From the NCBI GenBank assembly GCA_947500005.1, contig CANMQJ010000012.1:102446-166445 (forward strand): a stretch of DNA of 64,000 nucleotides, in the 5' to 3' direction. Below the pieces are notes generated by a model. The model was not told the origin of the DNA. It did no database searches and was given only the letters and a program-made list of their open reading frames with translations. Shown in pieces: positions 9,409 to 19,125 of the stretch (within the stretch, counting starts at the first letter, position 1; each line of letters opens with the position of its first letter). The DNA is from an uncultured Paracoccaceae bacterium (GTDB lineage: Bacteria; Pseudomonadota; Alphaproteobacteria; Rhodobacterales; Rhodobacteraceae). A program made the translations under genes and the position numbers.

Positions 9409-10956
9409 TCACATGAACGAGTCCGGGACCGACGCCTTCTTCTCGGCGACATAGGCCGCGAGCGCAGCGGCGGTCTCGGGGTCGAGCGCGGGCTGCTGAT
9501 AGGTGTTCAGCAGATTCTCGACTCTCTGGGCAGCCAGCGTGCGGGTATCGCGGGCCCCTTCCTCATCCCAGGTCTCGAAAGGTTTGTAGTCAAAGACCTG
9601 GGTTTTCCAGAAGGCGGACTTGAAATTGGCCTGTGTGTGGGCGCAGCCCAGGTAATGGCCGCCCGGCCCCACCTCACGGATGGCATCCATCGCCTGTGCC
9701 TCTTCGTCATAGGCGACACCGCGCGCCAGACCGTGCAGCACGCCCAGCTGGTCGGCATCCATCACGAACTTCTCGAAATCGGCCACCAGACCGCCCTCGA
9801 GCCAGCCGCAGGCGTGCAGCATGAAGTTGACGCCGGACAGAAGCCCCATGTTGAGCGAGTTGGACGTCTCGTAGGCTGCCTGCGCATCCGGGAGCTTGGA
9901 TCCGCAGAAGGATCCGGCGGACCGGTAAGGCAGGTTGAGGCGTCGTGCGAGCTGTCCCGCGCCATAAGTGATCAGCGCCGCCTCGGGCGTGCCGAAGGTG
10001 GGCGCGCCGGAGTTCATGTCGATCGAGGTCACGAAGGCGCCGAAGATGACCGGCGCGCCGGGGCGGATGATCTGGGAATAGGCGATCCCGGCCAGAACCT
10101 CGGCCAGAACCTGCGTCAGAGTGCCCGCCACCGAAACGGGCGCCATGGCACCGCCGACGATGAAGGGCGAGATGATGCAGGCCTGGTTGGCCTCGGCATA
10201 GACCTCGAGAGCGCCCATCATCACCTCGTCGAAGGTCATGGGCGAGTTGATGTTGATGAGCGAGGTCATCACCGTGTTCTCGCGCACGAAATCCTTGCCG
10301 AAGAGGATCTCGCACATCTCGACCGAATCGCGCGCGCGCTCGGGGTCGGTGACCGAGCCCATGAAGGGCTTGTCCGACAGGGTCATGTGTGCATGCAGCA
10401 TGTCGAGATGGCGCTTGTTCACCGGGATGTCGGTGGGTTCGCAAACCGTGCCGCCCGAATGGTGCAGCCATTTCGACATGTAGCCGAGCTTCACGAACTT
10501 GCGGAAATCCTCCATCGTGGCATAGCGTCGGCCGCCGTTCATGTCGCGCACGAAGGGGGGGCCGTAAACCGGGGCGAGCACGAGGTTCCGGCCGCCGATC
10601 ACCACCGATTTCTCGGGGTTGCGGGCGTGCTGGGTGAACTGGCTGGGCGCGGTCTTGATCAACTCGCGGGCAAGGCCGCGCGGAATCCGCACGCGTTCGC
10701 CCGTCACCTCGGCCCCGGCCTGGCGCCAGCGCTCGAGTGCAGCGGGGTTGTTGACGAAATTGACGCCGATCTCTGCCAGCACCGTCTCGGCGTTGGTCTC
10801 GATGATCTCGAGCGCCTCTTCGTTCAGCACCTCGAAATTGGGGATGTTGCGCTCGATGTATTTCGCGGTCTCGATTGTGACCGCGGTGCGCTCGGCGCGG
10901 CGGGCCGCACCACCACCGCCGCGGCTGCGTCGACGGGCAGTTGCTGCTTCAGCCAT
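9409..10956 (-). CDS. trimethylamine methyltransferase (MttB) family protein, non-pyrrolysine
   Basis: A 515-residue MttB-superfamily methyltransferase. Family blocks include GPPFVRDMNGGRRYATMEDF, GAMAPVSVAGTLTQVLAE and GGHYLGCAHTQANF. The reading frame has no internal amber codon, so it belongs to the non-pyrrolysine branch that includes the glycine betaine methyltransferase MtgB. Such enzymes demethylate quaternary or tertiary amines by transferring methyl to a corrinoid protein. No corrinoid protein or corrinoid methyltransferase is near, so partners must be elsewhere. The exact amine substrate is not known. The N-terminus is Arg/Ala-rich and low in complexity. Confidence 0.93.
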   Translation of the reverse strand: MAEAATARRRSRGGGGAARRAERTAVTIETAKYIERNIPNFEVLNEEALEIIETNAETVLAEIGVNFVNNPAALERWRQAGAEVTGERVRIPRGLARELIKTAPSQFTQHARNPEKSVVIGGRNLVLAPVYGPPFVRDMNGGRRYATMEDFRKFVKLGYMSKWLHHSGGTVCEPTDIPVNKRHLDMLHAHMTLSDKPFMGSVTDPERARDSVEMCEILFGKDFVRENTVMTSLININSPMTFDEVMMGALEVYAEANQACIISPFIVGGAMAPVSVAGTLTQVLAEVLAGIAYSQIIRPGAPVIFGAFVTSIDMNSGAPTFGTPEAALITYGAGQLARRLNLPYRSAGSFCGSKLPDAQAAYETSNSLNMGLLSGVNFMLHACGWLEGGLVADFEKFVMDADQLGVLHGLARGVAYDEEAQAMDAIREVGPGGHYLGCAHTQANFKSAFWKTQVFDYKPFETWDEEGARDTRTLAAQRVENLLNTYQQPALDPETAAALAAYVAEKKASVPDSFM

Positions 10957-11118
10957 GTTCGTTCCTCATCAAGGGATCGTGGATTGAAGTTTCTTTTATC
11001 CGCCCTCTCCCCGCAGCCCTTGGGGTTTTGCGGCGGTTAAGAGGCAAAAGCGACATGTCGGGCGGCACGCGTCGCCAAGAGACTTGCCTTTGGCCCTGCC
11101 CCGCCCTAGGAGCCACGC

Positions 11119-12687
11119 ATGAGCCAGACATCGCATGACCGCCTTCTCATCATCGACTTCGGCAGCCAGGTGACGCAGCTGATCGCGCGCCGCCTGCGGG
11201 AACTGAACGTCTATTGCGAAATCCATCCCTATCAGAACGTGACCGAGGAGAGCCTGCGCGAGATTGCACCGCGTGCCGTTATCCTGTCGGGCGGCCCCGA
11301 CAGCGTCACGCGCGAGGGCAGCCCGCGTGCGCCGCAGGTCCTGTTCGAGATGGGGCTGCCCGTTTTCGGCATCTGCTATGGCCAGCAGGTGATGATGGAA
11401 CAGCTGGGCGGCCGCGTCGAAGGCGGGCACCATGCCGAGTATGGCCGCGCGCAGGTCACGCCGGCCGAGGGGCACAAGCTGGACGGCATCTTTGCCGGTC
11501 TCTTTACCGAGACAGGACGCGAGCAGGTCTGGATGAGCCACGGCGACCGCGTCACCGCGCTGGCCCCGGGGTTCGAGGTCGTGGCCACCTCGCCCAACGC
11601 GCCCTATGCGATGATCGCGGACGAGGCACGCAAATTCTACGCGGTCCAATTCCACCCCGAAGTGCACCATACGCCCAACGGCAAGGTGATGCTGGAAAAC
11701 TTCGTGCGGATGGCGGGCTTTACCGGCGACTGGACGATGGCCGCCTACAAGGACGAGGCGATCCGCAAGATCCGCGAGCAGGTGGGCGACCGCAAGGTGA
11801 TCTGCGGGTTGTCGGGCGGTGTCGACTCCTCGGTCGCGGCGGTGCTGATCCACGAGGCGATCGGCGAGCAGCTGACCTGCGTCTTCGTCGATCACGGTCT
11901 GCTGCGCCTGAACGAGGCGGACGAGGTCGTGAAGATGTTCCGCGACAATTACAACATCCCGCTGATTCACGCCGACGAATCCGACCTGTTCCTGGGCGAG
12001 CTCGAAGGCGTCAGCGACCCCGAGGAAAAGCGCAAGACCATCGGCCGGCTTTTCATCGACGTGTTCCAGAAACACGCCGACAGTATCGAAGGGGCCGAAT
12101 TCCTGGCGCAGGGAACGCTCTACCCGGATGTGATCGAATCGGTTTCCTTCTCGGGCGGCCCCTCGGTCACCATCAAGTCGCACCACAACGTGGGCGGCCT
12201 GCCCGAGAAGATGGGGCTGAAGCTGGTCGAGCCGCTGCGCGAACTGTTCAAGGATGAGGTCCGCGCCCTGGGTCGCGAGCTTGGTCTGCCCGACAGTTTC
12301 ATTGGCCGTCACCCCTTTCCCGGCCCCGGTCTGGCGATCCGCTGCCCCGGCGAGATCACGCGCGAAAAGCTCGAGATCCTGCGCAAAGCGGATGCGGTCT
12401 ATATCGACCAGATCCGCAAGCACGGGCTTTACGACGAGATCTGGCAGGCCTTCGTCGCCATCCTGCCGGTGCGGACCGTCGGCGTCATGGGCGACGGACG
12501 GACCTATGATTACGCCTGCGCGCTGCGCGCGGTGACATCCGTCGACGGAATGACGGCCGATTACTATCCGTTCAGCCACGATTTCCTGGGCGAGACGGCG
12601 ACGCGGATCATCAACGAGGTCAAGGGCATCAACCGCGTCACCTATGACATCACCTCCAAACCCCCGGGAACGATCGAGTGGGAGTGA
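11119..12687 (+). CDS. guaA: GMP synthase (glutamine-hydrolysing)
   Basis: Converts XMP, glutamine and ATP to GMP in purine synthesis. The 522 residues contain an N-terminal class I glutamine amidotransferase domain with Cys86 (GICYGQQ), His179 and Glu181 (QFHPEV), an ATP-pyrophosphatase domain with the PP-loop SGGVDSS at 232-238, and the C-terminal dimerisation domain ending in KPPGTIEWE, the conserved GuaA terminus. The length is standard. A small monooxygenase-like gene overlaps its last bases, implying co-translation. Confidence 0.99.
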   Translation: MSQTSHDRLLIIDFGSQVTQLIARRLRELNVYCEIHPYQNVTEESLREIAPRAVILSGGPDSVTREGSPRAPQVLFEMGLPVFGICYGQQVMMEQLGGRVEGGHHAEYGRAQVTPAEGHKLDGIFAGLFTETGREQVWMSHGDRVTALAPGFEVVATSPNAPYAMIADEARKFYAVQFHPEVHHTPNGKVMLENFVRMAGFTGDWTMAAYKDEAIRKIREQVGDRKVICGLSGGVDSSVAAVLIHEAIGEQLTCVFVDHGLLRLNEADEVVKMFRDNYNIPLIHADESDLFLGELEGVSDPEEKRKTIGRLFIDVFQKHADSIEGAEFLAQGTLYPDVIESVSFSGGPSVTIKSHHNVGGLPEKMGLKLVEPLRELFKDEVRALGRELGLPDSFIGRHPFPGPGLAIRCPGEITREKLEILRKADAVYIDQIRKHGLYDEIWQAFVAILPVRTVGVMGDGRTYDYACALRAVTSVDGMTADYYPFSHDFLGETATRIINEVKGINRVTYDITSKPPGTIEWE

Positions 12688-12953
12688 GCCTCTCCGGCAC
12701 GCTTTCCGTTCCGCCGGAACGGCTGGAGGCAGTGCGTACCGCCCTGCCCGAGCATATCCGCCTGACGCGCGCCGAGCCGGGATGCCTGTCCTTCTCGGTA
12801 AGAGAGCGCCCGGACGCGCCGGGCCTGTTCGACGTGACCGAGCGGTTCGTGGATCGCGCCGCCTTCGACGCGCACCAGTCGAGGGTCAAGGCCTCACCTT
12901 GGGCGCAGGTGACCGGCGGTCTGACACGGGATTACACCGTCACAGAGGACTGA
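12678..12953 (+). CDS. antibiotic biosynthesis monooxygenase (ABM)-domain protein
   Basis: A 91-residue protein with the ferredoxin-like ABM fold pattern: [22 protein letters not shown], then [11 protein letters not shown] and [28 protein letters not shown] proteins are small dimeric oxygenases or ligand-binding proteins; no catalytic assignment is possible. It begins at GTG 12678, inside the end of guaA. A second GTG at 12684, which overlaps the guaA stop as GTGA, is an equally good start. Both imply coupling to guaA. Confidence 0.85.
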   Translation: MGVSLSGTLSVPPERLEAVRTALPEHIRLTRAEPGCLSFSVRERPDAPGLFDVTERFVDRAAFDAHQSRVKASPWAQVTGGLTRDYTVTED

Positions 12954-12956
12954 AGC

Positions 12957-13050
12957 CGCCGCGCCGCAGGCGCGGCCGGGCCCAACCCCGAGGAGGGCGC
13001 CCGAAGGGCGGCCCCGCAGGGGGCGGGAGCCCCCCTATTCGGGATATTTG
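12957..13050. repeat. GC-rich REP-like intergenic palindrome cluster
   Basis: A run of short palindromes after the ABM gene: GCGCC-GCA-GGCGC, GCCC-GAA-GGGC, CCCC-GCA-GGGG and GGGAGCCCCCC, followed by a GGGATATTTG motif. I recall such strings (GGGAGCCCCC then ATATTT or GTATTT) as a dispersed intergenic repeat of Rhodobacteraceae genomes. The last part overlaps the 3' end of the next gene and supplies its final codons and stop. Only one good copy was seen in this window. Confidence 0.55.
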
Positions 13051-13439
13051 CGCTGTGCCTTCGCCGTGGCGAGGGTCTTGCCGCCGCCAGTCTTTGTCTT
13101 GGCAACGGCGGTCCACTCGTAATCGTGCACGGCCCCGGGCGGACAGGGGCTCTTGTAGGTGAAGACGCCTGCGGGGACCGTCCCGTCACTGCTCATCTCG
13201 ACCCAGCCGCCGCCATGATCGTATTGCGGTACGTCGAGATCCTTGAGACGGAACCGGACCGCACGCGTGCCCGCAGGCAGGCCAGAGACCCGGAACTGCG
13301 GATTGGGAACCACGTTCGGCTTGCCGGAAGTGCACAATTGCAACCCTGACCAGTCGAACGCGATACGGAACTCGGCAGCGGCCGGAAGCGTCTGGAGCGA
13401 AACTCCCACCGCGAATAGGATAAATGCCCTGAAGATCAT
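13035..13439 (-). CDS. PEBP-like (YbhB-type) secreted protein
   Basis: A 134-residue protein with a signal peptide (MIFRAFILFAVGVSLQTLPAAA, residues 1-22). The mature part resembles phosphatidylethanolamine-binding proteins: PNPQFRVSGLPAGTRAVRFRLKDLDVPQYDHGG matches the strand preceding the ligand site, and YKSPCPPGAVHDYEWTAVA matches the conserved YxxPxPPxGxHxY region. It is shorter than most family members and lacks the canonical DPDAP motif, reading KDLDVPQ instead, so ligand binding may differ. Its C-terminal RKYPE and stop lie inside the GC-rich repeat. Confidence 0.7.
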   Translation of the reverse strand: MIFRAFILFAVGVSLQTLPAAAEFRIAFDWSGLQLCTSGKPNVVPNPQFRVSGLPAGTRAVRFRLKDLDVPQYDHGGGWVEMSSDGTVPAGVFTYKSPCPPGAVHDYEWTAVAKTKTGGGKTLATAKAQRKYPE

Positions 13440-13563
13440 CTCAACTCTCGAATCCGGAATTCTGAAACGACCCTATAGCGAAGTCGGCAGGTTTCAAATC
13501 GGGAGAAATGGGCTTGACCTCGTCACCGGTTCCGGCTCCTCGTAGCGGCCGAAAGGATATCCC

Positions 13564-14445
13564 ATGCAACAGACACCCAGCGAGATCGGCAAGGCCGCGC
13601 TCTGGATGACCGGGGCGATTGCCTCCTTCTCCTCGATGGCCGTTGCAGGACGCGAACTGGGTGCCGTTCACGACACGTTCGAGATCATGATGTATCGCAG
13701 TTTCGTGGGTATTCTGGTCGTTTCGCTGATCCTGACCGTCAGAGGTCGCTGGAGCCAGATTTCCACGCGCGATTTCGGTCTGCACGCCTTGCGCAACACG
13801 GTGCATTTCACAGGCCAGAACCTGTGGTTCTTCGCCATCACGGCGATCCCGCTTGCGCAGGTCTTCGCGCTGGAATTCACCCAGCCGCTCTGGGTGATCG
13901 TGCTTTCGCCGCTTCTGCTGGGAGAGCGCCTGACGCCGGTACGCCTGCTTGCGGCGATGATCGGATTCGTGGGCATCCTCATCGTGGCGCGGCCGGGGGC
14001 CGCCTCGCTCAGCCTGGGCGTGGGCGCCGCGGCACTGGCGGCGGTTTTCTTCGCCTTGACGACGATTTCCACCAAAAGGCTCACGCAGATCGCACCGGTT
14101 GCCTGCATCATGTTCTGGCTCACGGTGATGCAGGCCGTTCTGGGCCTCGTCGCCGCCGGGTGGGACATGCAGATCCACCCGCCCACGGCGCAGACCGTGC
14201 CCTGGCTGGTGCTTGTGGGGTTGGCCGGGCTGCTGGCGCATTTCTGTATCGCCAACGCGCTGTCGGTCGCCCCGGCCACGGTAGTCGTGCCCTTCGATTT
14301 CGCCCGCCTGCCCACCATCGCGGTGATCGGCATGGTCCTTTACGGGGAACCGCTGGACGTCTGGGTTCTGGTGGGGGCCGCGGTGATCTTTGGCGGCAAT
14401 TACCTCAACATCCTGACCGAAAGGCGCAGGAACCGGGTCGCGTGA
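13564..14445 (+). CDS. EamA/DMT-family transporter
   Basis: A 293-residue inner membrane protein with about ten hydrophobic helices in two EamA repeats (roughly residues 8-140 and 150-285). The GERLTPVRLLAAMIGFVGILIVARPG segment at the end of the first repeat and the matching GEPLDVWVLVGAAVIFGGNYLNI at the end of the second are typical. The family exports metabolites or amino acids; the substrate is unknown. A second EamA gene follows after 27 bases and is only distantly similar, so this is not a recent duplication. Confidence 0.92.
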   Translation: MQQTPSEIGKAALWMTGAIASFSSMAVAGRELGAVHDTFEIMMYRSFVGILVVSLILTVRGRWSQISTRDFGLHALRNTVHFTGQNLWFFAITAIPLAQVFALEFTQPLWVIVLSPLLLGERLTPVRLLAAMIGFVGILIVARPGAASLSLGVGAAALAAVFFALTTISTKRLTQIAPVACIMFWLTVMQAVLGLVAAGWDMQIHPPTAQTVPWLVLVGLAGLLAHFCIANALSVAPATVVVPFDFARLPTIAVIGMVLYGEPLDVWVLVGAAVIFGGNYLNILTERRRNRVA

Positions 14446-14472
14446 GCCATCGCGCCCGGGCCAGATGGCGCC

Positions 14473-15387
14473 ATGACACAGCAATCCCTCTCTCCACGCG
14501 CCTGGGCCGAGCTTCTGCTGCTGGGCCTGATCTGGGGCGGCTCCTTCCTCGCCATCCGTGTGGCGCTGGACGAGGTGCCGGTCCTGACCACGGTATTTCA
14601 TCGCGTCTTCTGGGCGATGCTGGCGCTTTGGGTCGCCATCGCCGCCATGCGGCTGCCCGTGCCGCGTGATCCGCGCATCTGGGTGGCGTTCCTCGTGATG
14701 GGGCTTCTCAACAACGTGATCTCTTTCGGCCTCATGGCCTGGGGTCAGCTCCATATCGAAACCGGGCTGACCTCGATCCTCAACGCAGCGACAGCGGTAT
14801 TCGGCGTGATCGTCGCCTCGCTGGTCTTCGCGGACGAACGGCTGACGCCGCGCCGTGCTCTTGGCGTGAGCCTGGGCTTTCTGGGCGTGGCCACTGCGAT
14901 CGGGCTCGGAGATCTCGCAGAGTTCGACCCGCGTTCGCTGGCACAACTGGCGGTTCTTGGCGGGACCCTGTCATATGCCTGTGCGGCGGCCTGGGCGCGC
15001 GTATCCCTCGGGGGCCTGCCGCCGCAGGTTGCGGCAGCCGGGATGCTCACAGGTTCGACACTGATCCTTGCGCCGGTAACGATCTACGTGGACGGAATGC
15101 CCGCACTAGCGATGCCCCCGGCAACCTGGGTCGCGATCGCCTATTACGCGTTGGTCGCGACGGCGGGGGCCTACCTGCTTTACTACCGCGTTCTAGGGAT
15201 GGCCGGATCGGGCAATCTGACGCTCGTGACACTGGTCATTCCTCCGGTGGCGATCATGCTGGGGGCGATGGTGCGCGGCGAAACCTTGCGCCCGGAGGCA
15301 TTCGCCGGCTTCGCGCTGCTGGCGCTGGGGCTTCTGGTGCTCAACGGCACGCTCCGGCCGCGCCGAAGACCGCGCGCCCAAGATTGA
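14473..15387 (+). CDS. EamA/DMT-family transporter
   Basis: A 304-residue ten-helix drug/metabolite transporter. It opens with AWAELLLLGLIWGGSFLAIRVALDEVP, the usual first EamA helix, and has FADERLTPRRALGVSLGFLGVATAIG at the repeat junction. The C-terminus is Arg-rich and cytoplasmic (LRPRRRPRAQD). It is the second of two adjacent DMT transporter genes. The last bases approach the following P-loop gene, so the three may be one transcript. The substrate is unknown. Confidence 0.92.
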   Translation: MTQQSLSPRAWAELLLLGLIWGGSFLAIRVALDEVPVLTTVFHRVFWAMLALWVAIAAMRLPVPRDPRIWVAFLVMGLLNNVISFGLMAWGQLHIETGLTSILNAATAVFGVIVASLVFADERLTPRRALGVSLGFLGVATAIGLGDLAEFDPRSLAQLAVLGGTLSYACAAAWARVSLGGLPPQVAAAGMLTGSTLILAPVTIYVDGMPALAMPPATWVAIAYYALVATAGAYLLYYRVLGMAGSGNLTLVTLVIPPVAIMLGAMVRGETLRPEAFAGFALLALGLLVLNGTLRPRRRPRAQD

Positions 15388-15437
15388 CCAGCCGTTCGCC
15401 CCGGTCTAGCAAGGGCGAAAAACCGGGACGGAACCAC

Positions 15438-16310
15438 ATGATCTATGCATCTGCGGAAGAGTGGCGCGCGGCCCCGCGCAAGCGGGTGCTTTTTTTCGGC
15501 ATGTCGGGACTGGGCAAGACCCATGTCTCGAACATCCTGCGCGACCAGGGGGACTGGTTCCATTACTCGATCGATTACCGCATCGGGACACGCTACATGG
15601 GCGAATACATCACCGACAATGCCAAGGCGCAGGCGATGAAGGTGCCATTTCTGCGCGACCTGCTCCTGTCGGATTCGATCTATATCGGCTCGAACATCTC
15701 GTTCTCGAACCTCACCCCCGTCTCGACCTACCTTGGCAAGCCGGGCGATCCGGCGCGCGGCGGCCTGCCCATCGCCGAATACCGCCGCCGACAGGAGCAA
15801 TTCCGACTGGCCGAGATCCACGCTCTGCTGGATACCGAGTATTTCATCGACCGGGCCGAGCGTCTTTACGGCTATCCGCATTTCATATGCGACACGGGCG
15901 GGTCCATCTGCGAATGGGTCGATCCCGGCAATCCCGAAGATCCCGTGTTGAAGGAACTGGCTAAACACACGCTCATGATCTGGATCGAGGGCAACGAAGC
16001 CCATACCGCGGAACTGATCCGCCGCTTCGACAAGGCGCCGAAGCCGATGTCCTATCAGCCGGAATTCCTGAGCCGCGTGTGGGAGGATTACCTGTCTGAA
16101 ACGGGTGCCGCGCCCGAGGAGGTCGACCCGGACGCCTTCATCCGCTGGACCTATGCCCGCGCATTGGCGCACAGGCAGCCCCGCTATGCCGAGATGGCGC
16201 GCAACTGGGGCGTCACCGTCAAGGCCGAGGACATGGGCCGCGTGCGCGATGCGGGCGATTTCGACGACGTGATCGCCGCCGCCCTTGCCGCCCCGCGTCC
16301 CGCGCCCTAA
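15438..16310 (+). CDS. P-loop ATPase-like protein of unknown function
   Basis: A 290-residue cytoplasmic protein. A Walker A motif GMSGLGKTH occupies residues 21-29 directly after a beta strand (KRVLFF), as in small-molecule kinases and AAA-type NTPases. Other notable stretches are [17 protein letters not shown], which suggests nucleotide-kinase-like substrate handling, and [16 protein letters not shown], which may hold the Walker B aspartate. The start at 15438 follows GGGACGG; an earlier in-frame start would overlap the transporter gene. I know similar proteins annotated only as ATPase in Roseobacter genomes. The function cannot be named. Confidence 0.8.
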   Translation: MIYASAEEWRAAPRKRVLFFGMSGLGKTHVSNILRDQGDWFHYSIDYRIGTRYMGEYITDNAKAQAMKVPFLRDLLLSDSIYIGSNISFSNLTPVSTYLGKPGDPARGGLPIAEYRRRQEQFRLAEIHALLDTEYFIDRAERLYGYPHFICDTGGSICEWVDPGNPEDPVLKELAKHTLMIWIEGNEAHTAELIRRFDKAPKPMSYQPEFLSRVWEDYLSETGAAPEEVDPDAFIRWTYARALAHRQPRYAEMARNWGVTVKAEDMGRVRDAGDFDDVIAAALAAPRPAP

Positions 16311-16345
16311 ACCCGACTTTCCCGCAACAATGCGAGCCGCCTCCG

Positions 16346-17263
16346 ATGCCGATCAAGATTCCCTCCGACCTGCCTGCCTATGACGTGCTGACCCGCGAAG
16401 GCGTGATGGTCATGTCCGAGGACCAGGCCGCGCGGCAGGATATTCGGCCGCTGCATATCGGGCTGCTCAACCTGATGCCCAAGAAGATCCAGACAGAGAA
16501 CCAGTTCGCCCGGCTGATCGGGGCGACCCCCTTGCAGATCGAGCTGAGCCTGATCCGCATGACCGAGCATCAGACCCGCAACACGGCAGCCGAGCACATG
16601 GAGGAGTTCTATCACCCCTTCCAGGAGATCAAGCACCGCAAGTTCGACGGGTTGATCATCACCGGTGCGCCGATCGAACATCTGGAGTTCGACAAGGTCA
16701 CCTATTGGGACGAACTGCGCGAGGTCTTCGCCTGGACGCAGAGCAACGTGCATTCGACATTCGGCGTGTGCTGGGGCGGGATGGCGATGATCAACCATTT
16801 CCACGGCGTGAAGAAGCACATGCTGAACAACAAGGCGTTTGGCTGTTTCCGGCACCGCAATCTGGCGCCTGCTTCGCCCTACCTGCGCGGGTTCTCGGAT
16901 GATTGCGTGGTGCCGGTCAGCCGCTGGACCGAGATGAAACAGGCCGAGATCGACGCCGTACCCGGGCTGCGCACGCTTCTGGGCAGCGACGAGGTCGGTC
17001 CCTGCCTGGTGGAGGATGCCGCGCATCGCGCGCTCTACATCTTCAACCATTTCGAATATGACAGCGACACGCTGAAACAGGAATACGATCGCGACGTGGC
17101 GGCTGGCACCGCGATCAACGTGCCGATCAACTACTACCCGGAGAACGATCCGACGAAAACGCCCCAGAACCGGTGGCGGAGCCACGCGCATCTTCTATAT
17201 GGCAACTGGATAAACGAGATTTACCAGACCACTCCGTTCGACCTGGAGGCAATCGGCCATTAA
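16346..17263 (+). CDS. metA: homoserine O-acetyltransferase, MetA family
   Basis: First committed step of methionine synthesis, acylating homoserine. The 305 residues show the MetA fold with catalytic Cys142 in [14 protein letters not shown] and the His/Glu partners in YIFNHFEYD. Residue 111, in GAPIEHLEF, is glutamate. In characterised MetA proteins Glu111 selects acetyl-CoA, while Gly111 (as in E. coli) selects succinyl-CoA, so I predict an acetyltransferase in spite of the usual succinyltransferase label. The stop codon overlaps the putative start of the next hydrolase gene. Confidence 0.96.
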   Translation: MPIKIPSDLPAYDVLTREGVMVMSEDQAARQDIRPLHIGLLNLMPKKIQTENQFARLIGATPLQIELSLIRMTEHQTRNTAAEHMEEFYHPFQEIKHRKFDGLIITGAPIEHLEFDKVTYWDELREVFAWTQSNVHSTFGVCWGGMAMINHFHGVKKHMLNNKAFGCFRHRNLAPASPYLRGFSDDCVVPVSRWTEMKQAEIDAVPGLRTLLGSDEVGPCLVEDAAHRALYIFNHFEYDSDTLKQEYDRDVAAGTAINVPINYYPENDPTKTPQNRWRSHAHLLYGNWINEIYQTTPFDLEAIGH

Positions 17264-18206
17264 GATCTTCCTCTCCCTGATTGTCGGCCTCGCCCTGCTG
17301 GCCGCGCTGACCGTGTTCCTCGCGCGTCGGCACGAGGACCGGGCGAATGCCGCCTACCCGCCCCGGGGCCAGCTGCTGGAGATCGACGGCGTGCAGGTTC
17401 ACGCGGTGGTGATGGGCGAAGGGCCGGACGTGGTGCTGATCCACGGCTCCAGCGGCAATGCCCGCGACATGACATTCGACCTGGCCCCGCGACTGGCCGA
17501 GACTTACCGGGTGATCGCATTTGACCGTCCCGGTCTTGGGTTCACGGACCGGCTGCACGAGGCGGGCGCCACGATTTCCGAGCAGGCCACGCTGCTGTCC
17601 CGCGCGGCGGCGGACCTTGGGGCCAAGCGCCCGATCGTCGTCGGTCACAGCTATGGCGGCTCGGTCGCGCTGGCCTGGGCCGTGAACCACCCCGATCGCA
17701 TCTCGGGACTTGTGCCCCTCGCAGCCGCGTCCAACCCGTGGAACACGCCGCTCGACATTCTTTATCGCGTCACGTCGAATCCCGTCGGCTCGACCATTCT
17801 GGTGCCCATGCTCACCGCCTTCGTGCCCGATGGCTATGTCGAGACCGCTGTCGGCCGTGCCTTCTGGCCGCAGGCGGTGCCCGAGGGCTATGCCGATCAT
17901 TTCGGACCCGCGCTGACCCTGCGGCGCAAGTCACTGCGCGCAAATGCCAAGCAGAGGGCGAATCTGCTGGAAGAGATCGAGGCGCTGCACACCCGGTATG
18001 ACGCGATCTCCGTTCCCACCGAGATCCTGCATGGCGATGCCGACGACACCGTCGCTCTGGTGCTGCATTCCGCCAACCTGGCCAATCAGGTTCCGGGGGC
18101 AAACCTTACAGTCCTGCCCGGCGTGGGACATATGCTGCATCATGCCGAGCCCGGGGAAGTGGTGGCCGCAATCGATCGGGCCGCCACACGTGCGGGTTTG
18201 CGTTAA
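17259..18206 (+). CDS. alpha/beta hydrolase with N-terminal membrane anchor, apparent ATT start
   Basis: A serine hydrolase of the alpha/beta fold: oxyanion region VLIHGSSGN, nucleophile elbow GHSYGGS and a C-terminal [11 protein letters not shown] with the catalytic His. From the GTG at 17313 the protein has 297 residues. In-frame codons just upstream encode [20 protein letters not shown], a clear membrane helix, with no stop. GGAGG is perfectly placed before an ATT codon at 17259 that overlaps the metA stop (ATTAA). I therefore start it at ATT, giving 315 residues, by analogy with the ATT start of infC. The conventional alternative is GTG 17313. The substrate is unknown. Confidence 0.8.
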   Translation: MKIFLSLIVGLALLAALTVFLARRHEDRANAAYPPRGQLLEIDGVQVHAVVMGEGPDVVLIHGSSGNARDMTFDLAPRLAETYRVIAFDRPGLGFTDRLHEAGATISEQATLLSRAAADLGAKRPIVVGHSYGGSVALAWAVNHPDRISGLVPLAAASNPWNTPLDILYRVTSNPVGSTILVPMLTAFVPDGYVETAVGRAFWPQAVPEGYADHFGPALTLRRKSLRANAKQRANLLEEIEALHTRYDAISVPTEILHGDADDTVALVLHSANLANQVPGANLTVLPGVGHMLHHAEPGEVVAAIDRAATRAGLR

Positions 18207-18255
18207 GCGGATTCACATTACATAATAAGTCACGGATTTCTTTGGGAGGCGCCGC

Positions 18256-19125
18256 ATGACCAAGGCGAAACAGGGGGCGATTGCCCAGTTCCTGCATGAA
18301 GAGGCACCGAAGGAAATCCGCAAGCGCGTGCTGGAGGCGGACAAGGATGAAATCCTGAATCCCGACTACCCCTATGACGAGCGCATGTCCGGCAAATCCT
18401 ATGATCTACAGATGGAGGCATTGCAGATCGAGCTGGTCAAGATGCAGTCCTGGGTCAAGGAAACCGGGCAACGCGTGCTATGCATCTTCGAGGGGCGCGA
18501 CGCCGCTGGAAAAGGCGGGACGATCAAGAGGTTCCGGGAGAATCTCAATCCCCGCGGAGCGCGTGTGGTCGCCTTGTCGAAGCCGTCCGATGCAGAGCAG
18601 ACGCAATGGTATTTCCAGCGCTACATTCCGCATCTGCCATCGGGCGGCGAGATCGCGTTTTTCGACCGAAGCTGGTACAATCGCGGTGTGGTCGAGGCGG
18701 TATTCGGCTTCTGCACCGGTGAGGAGCGCGAACGCTTCTTCCGACAGGTCCTGCCGCTGGAGCATGGCCTGGCCGATGACGGCATCCGCATCTTCAAGTT
18801 CTGGCTGAACGTGGGGCGGTCCGAACAGCTTCGCCGCTTTCTGAAACGCGAGGAAGACCCGCTGAAGCATTGGAAACTAAGCCCCATCGATGTCGAGGGT
18901 TTGGGACGGTGGGAGCAGTACTCGGACGCCATTGTCGAAACCCTCACGCGAAGCCACTCGGATAGGTCACCCTGGACAGTCGTCCGGTCGGACGACAAGA
19001 AACGCGCCCGGCTTGCCGCGATCCGGACCGTCCTCCACGGTCTCGACTACGACGACAAGGACCCCGAAGCGCTGGGAGAGGTCGACGACAAGATCTGTGG
19101 AGGTCCCGAAATCTGGGATGCCTAA
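18256..19125 (+). CDS. ppk2: polyphosphate kinase 2 (PPK2)
   Basis: Transfers phosphate between polyphosphate and nucleotides. The 289-residue protein is a single-domain (class I) PPK2. Walker A is [10 protein letters not shown] at 79-88 and the lid/Walker B region [13 protein letters not shown] starts at 135. The conserved [31 protein letters not shown] block follows. Class I members usually phosphorylate NDPs. The 3' end overlaps the start of a TetR gene by eight bases, so regulator and enzyme are translationally linked. Confidence 0.95.
   Translation: MTKAKQGAIAQFLHEEAPKEIRKRVLEADKDEILNPDYPYDERMSGKSYDLQMEALQIELVKMQSWVKETGQRVLCIFEGRDAAGKGGTIKRFRENLNPRGARVVALSKPSDAEQTQWYFQRYIPHLPSGGEIAFFDRSWYNRGVVEAVFGFCTGEERERFFRQVLPLEHGLADDGIRIFKFWLNVGRSEQLRRFLKREEDPLKHWKLSPIDVEGLGRWEQYSDAIVETLTRSHSDRSPWTVVRSDDKKRARLAAIRTVLHGLDYDDKDPEALGEVDDKICGGPEIWDA

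Noticed and set aside
9637..11040. 467-codon plus-strand frame across the mttB-like gene
   Set aside because: His/Gly/Arg-rich shadow of the MttB-family frame.
10996..12579. 527-codon open frame on the minus strand across guaA
   Set aside because: Antisense to the unmistakable guaA gene. Its His/Asp/Arg-rich composition is that of a shadow frame in GC-rich DNA, with no family pattern.
13441..14946. 501-codon minus-strand frame over the EamA genes
   Set aside because: Composition is extremely His/Gln/Arg-rich and has no domain; both EamA genes on the plus strand have clear membrane helices.
13564..15387. Recent tandem duplication of EamA transporters
   Set aside because: The two proteins share only family-level features, without long identical stretches, so they are old paralogues or unrelated members.
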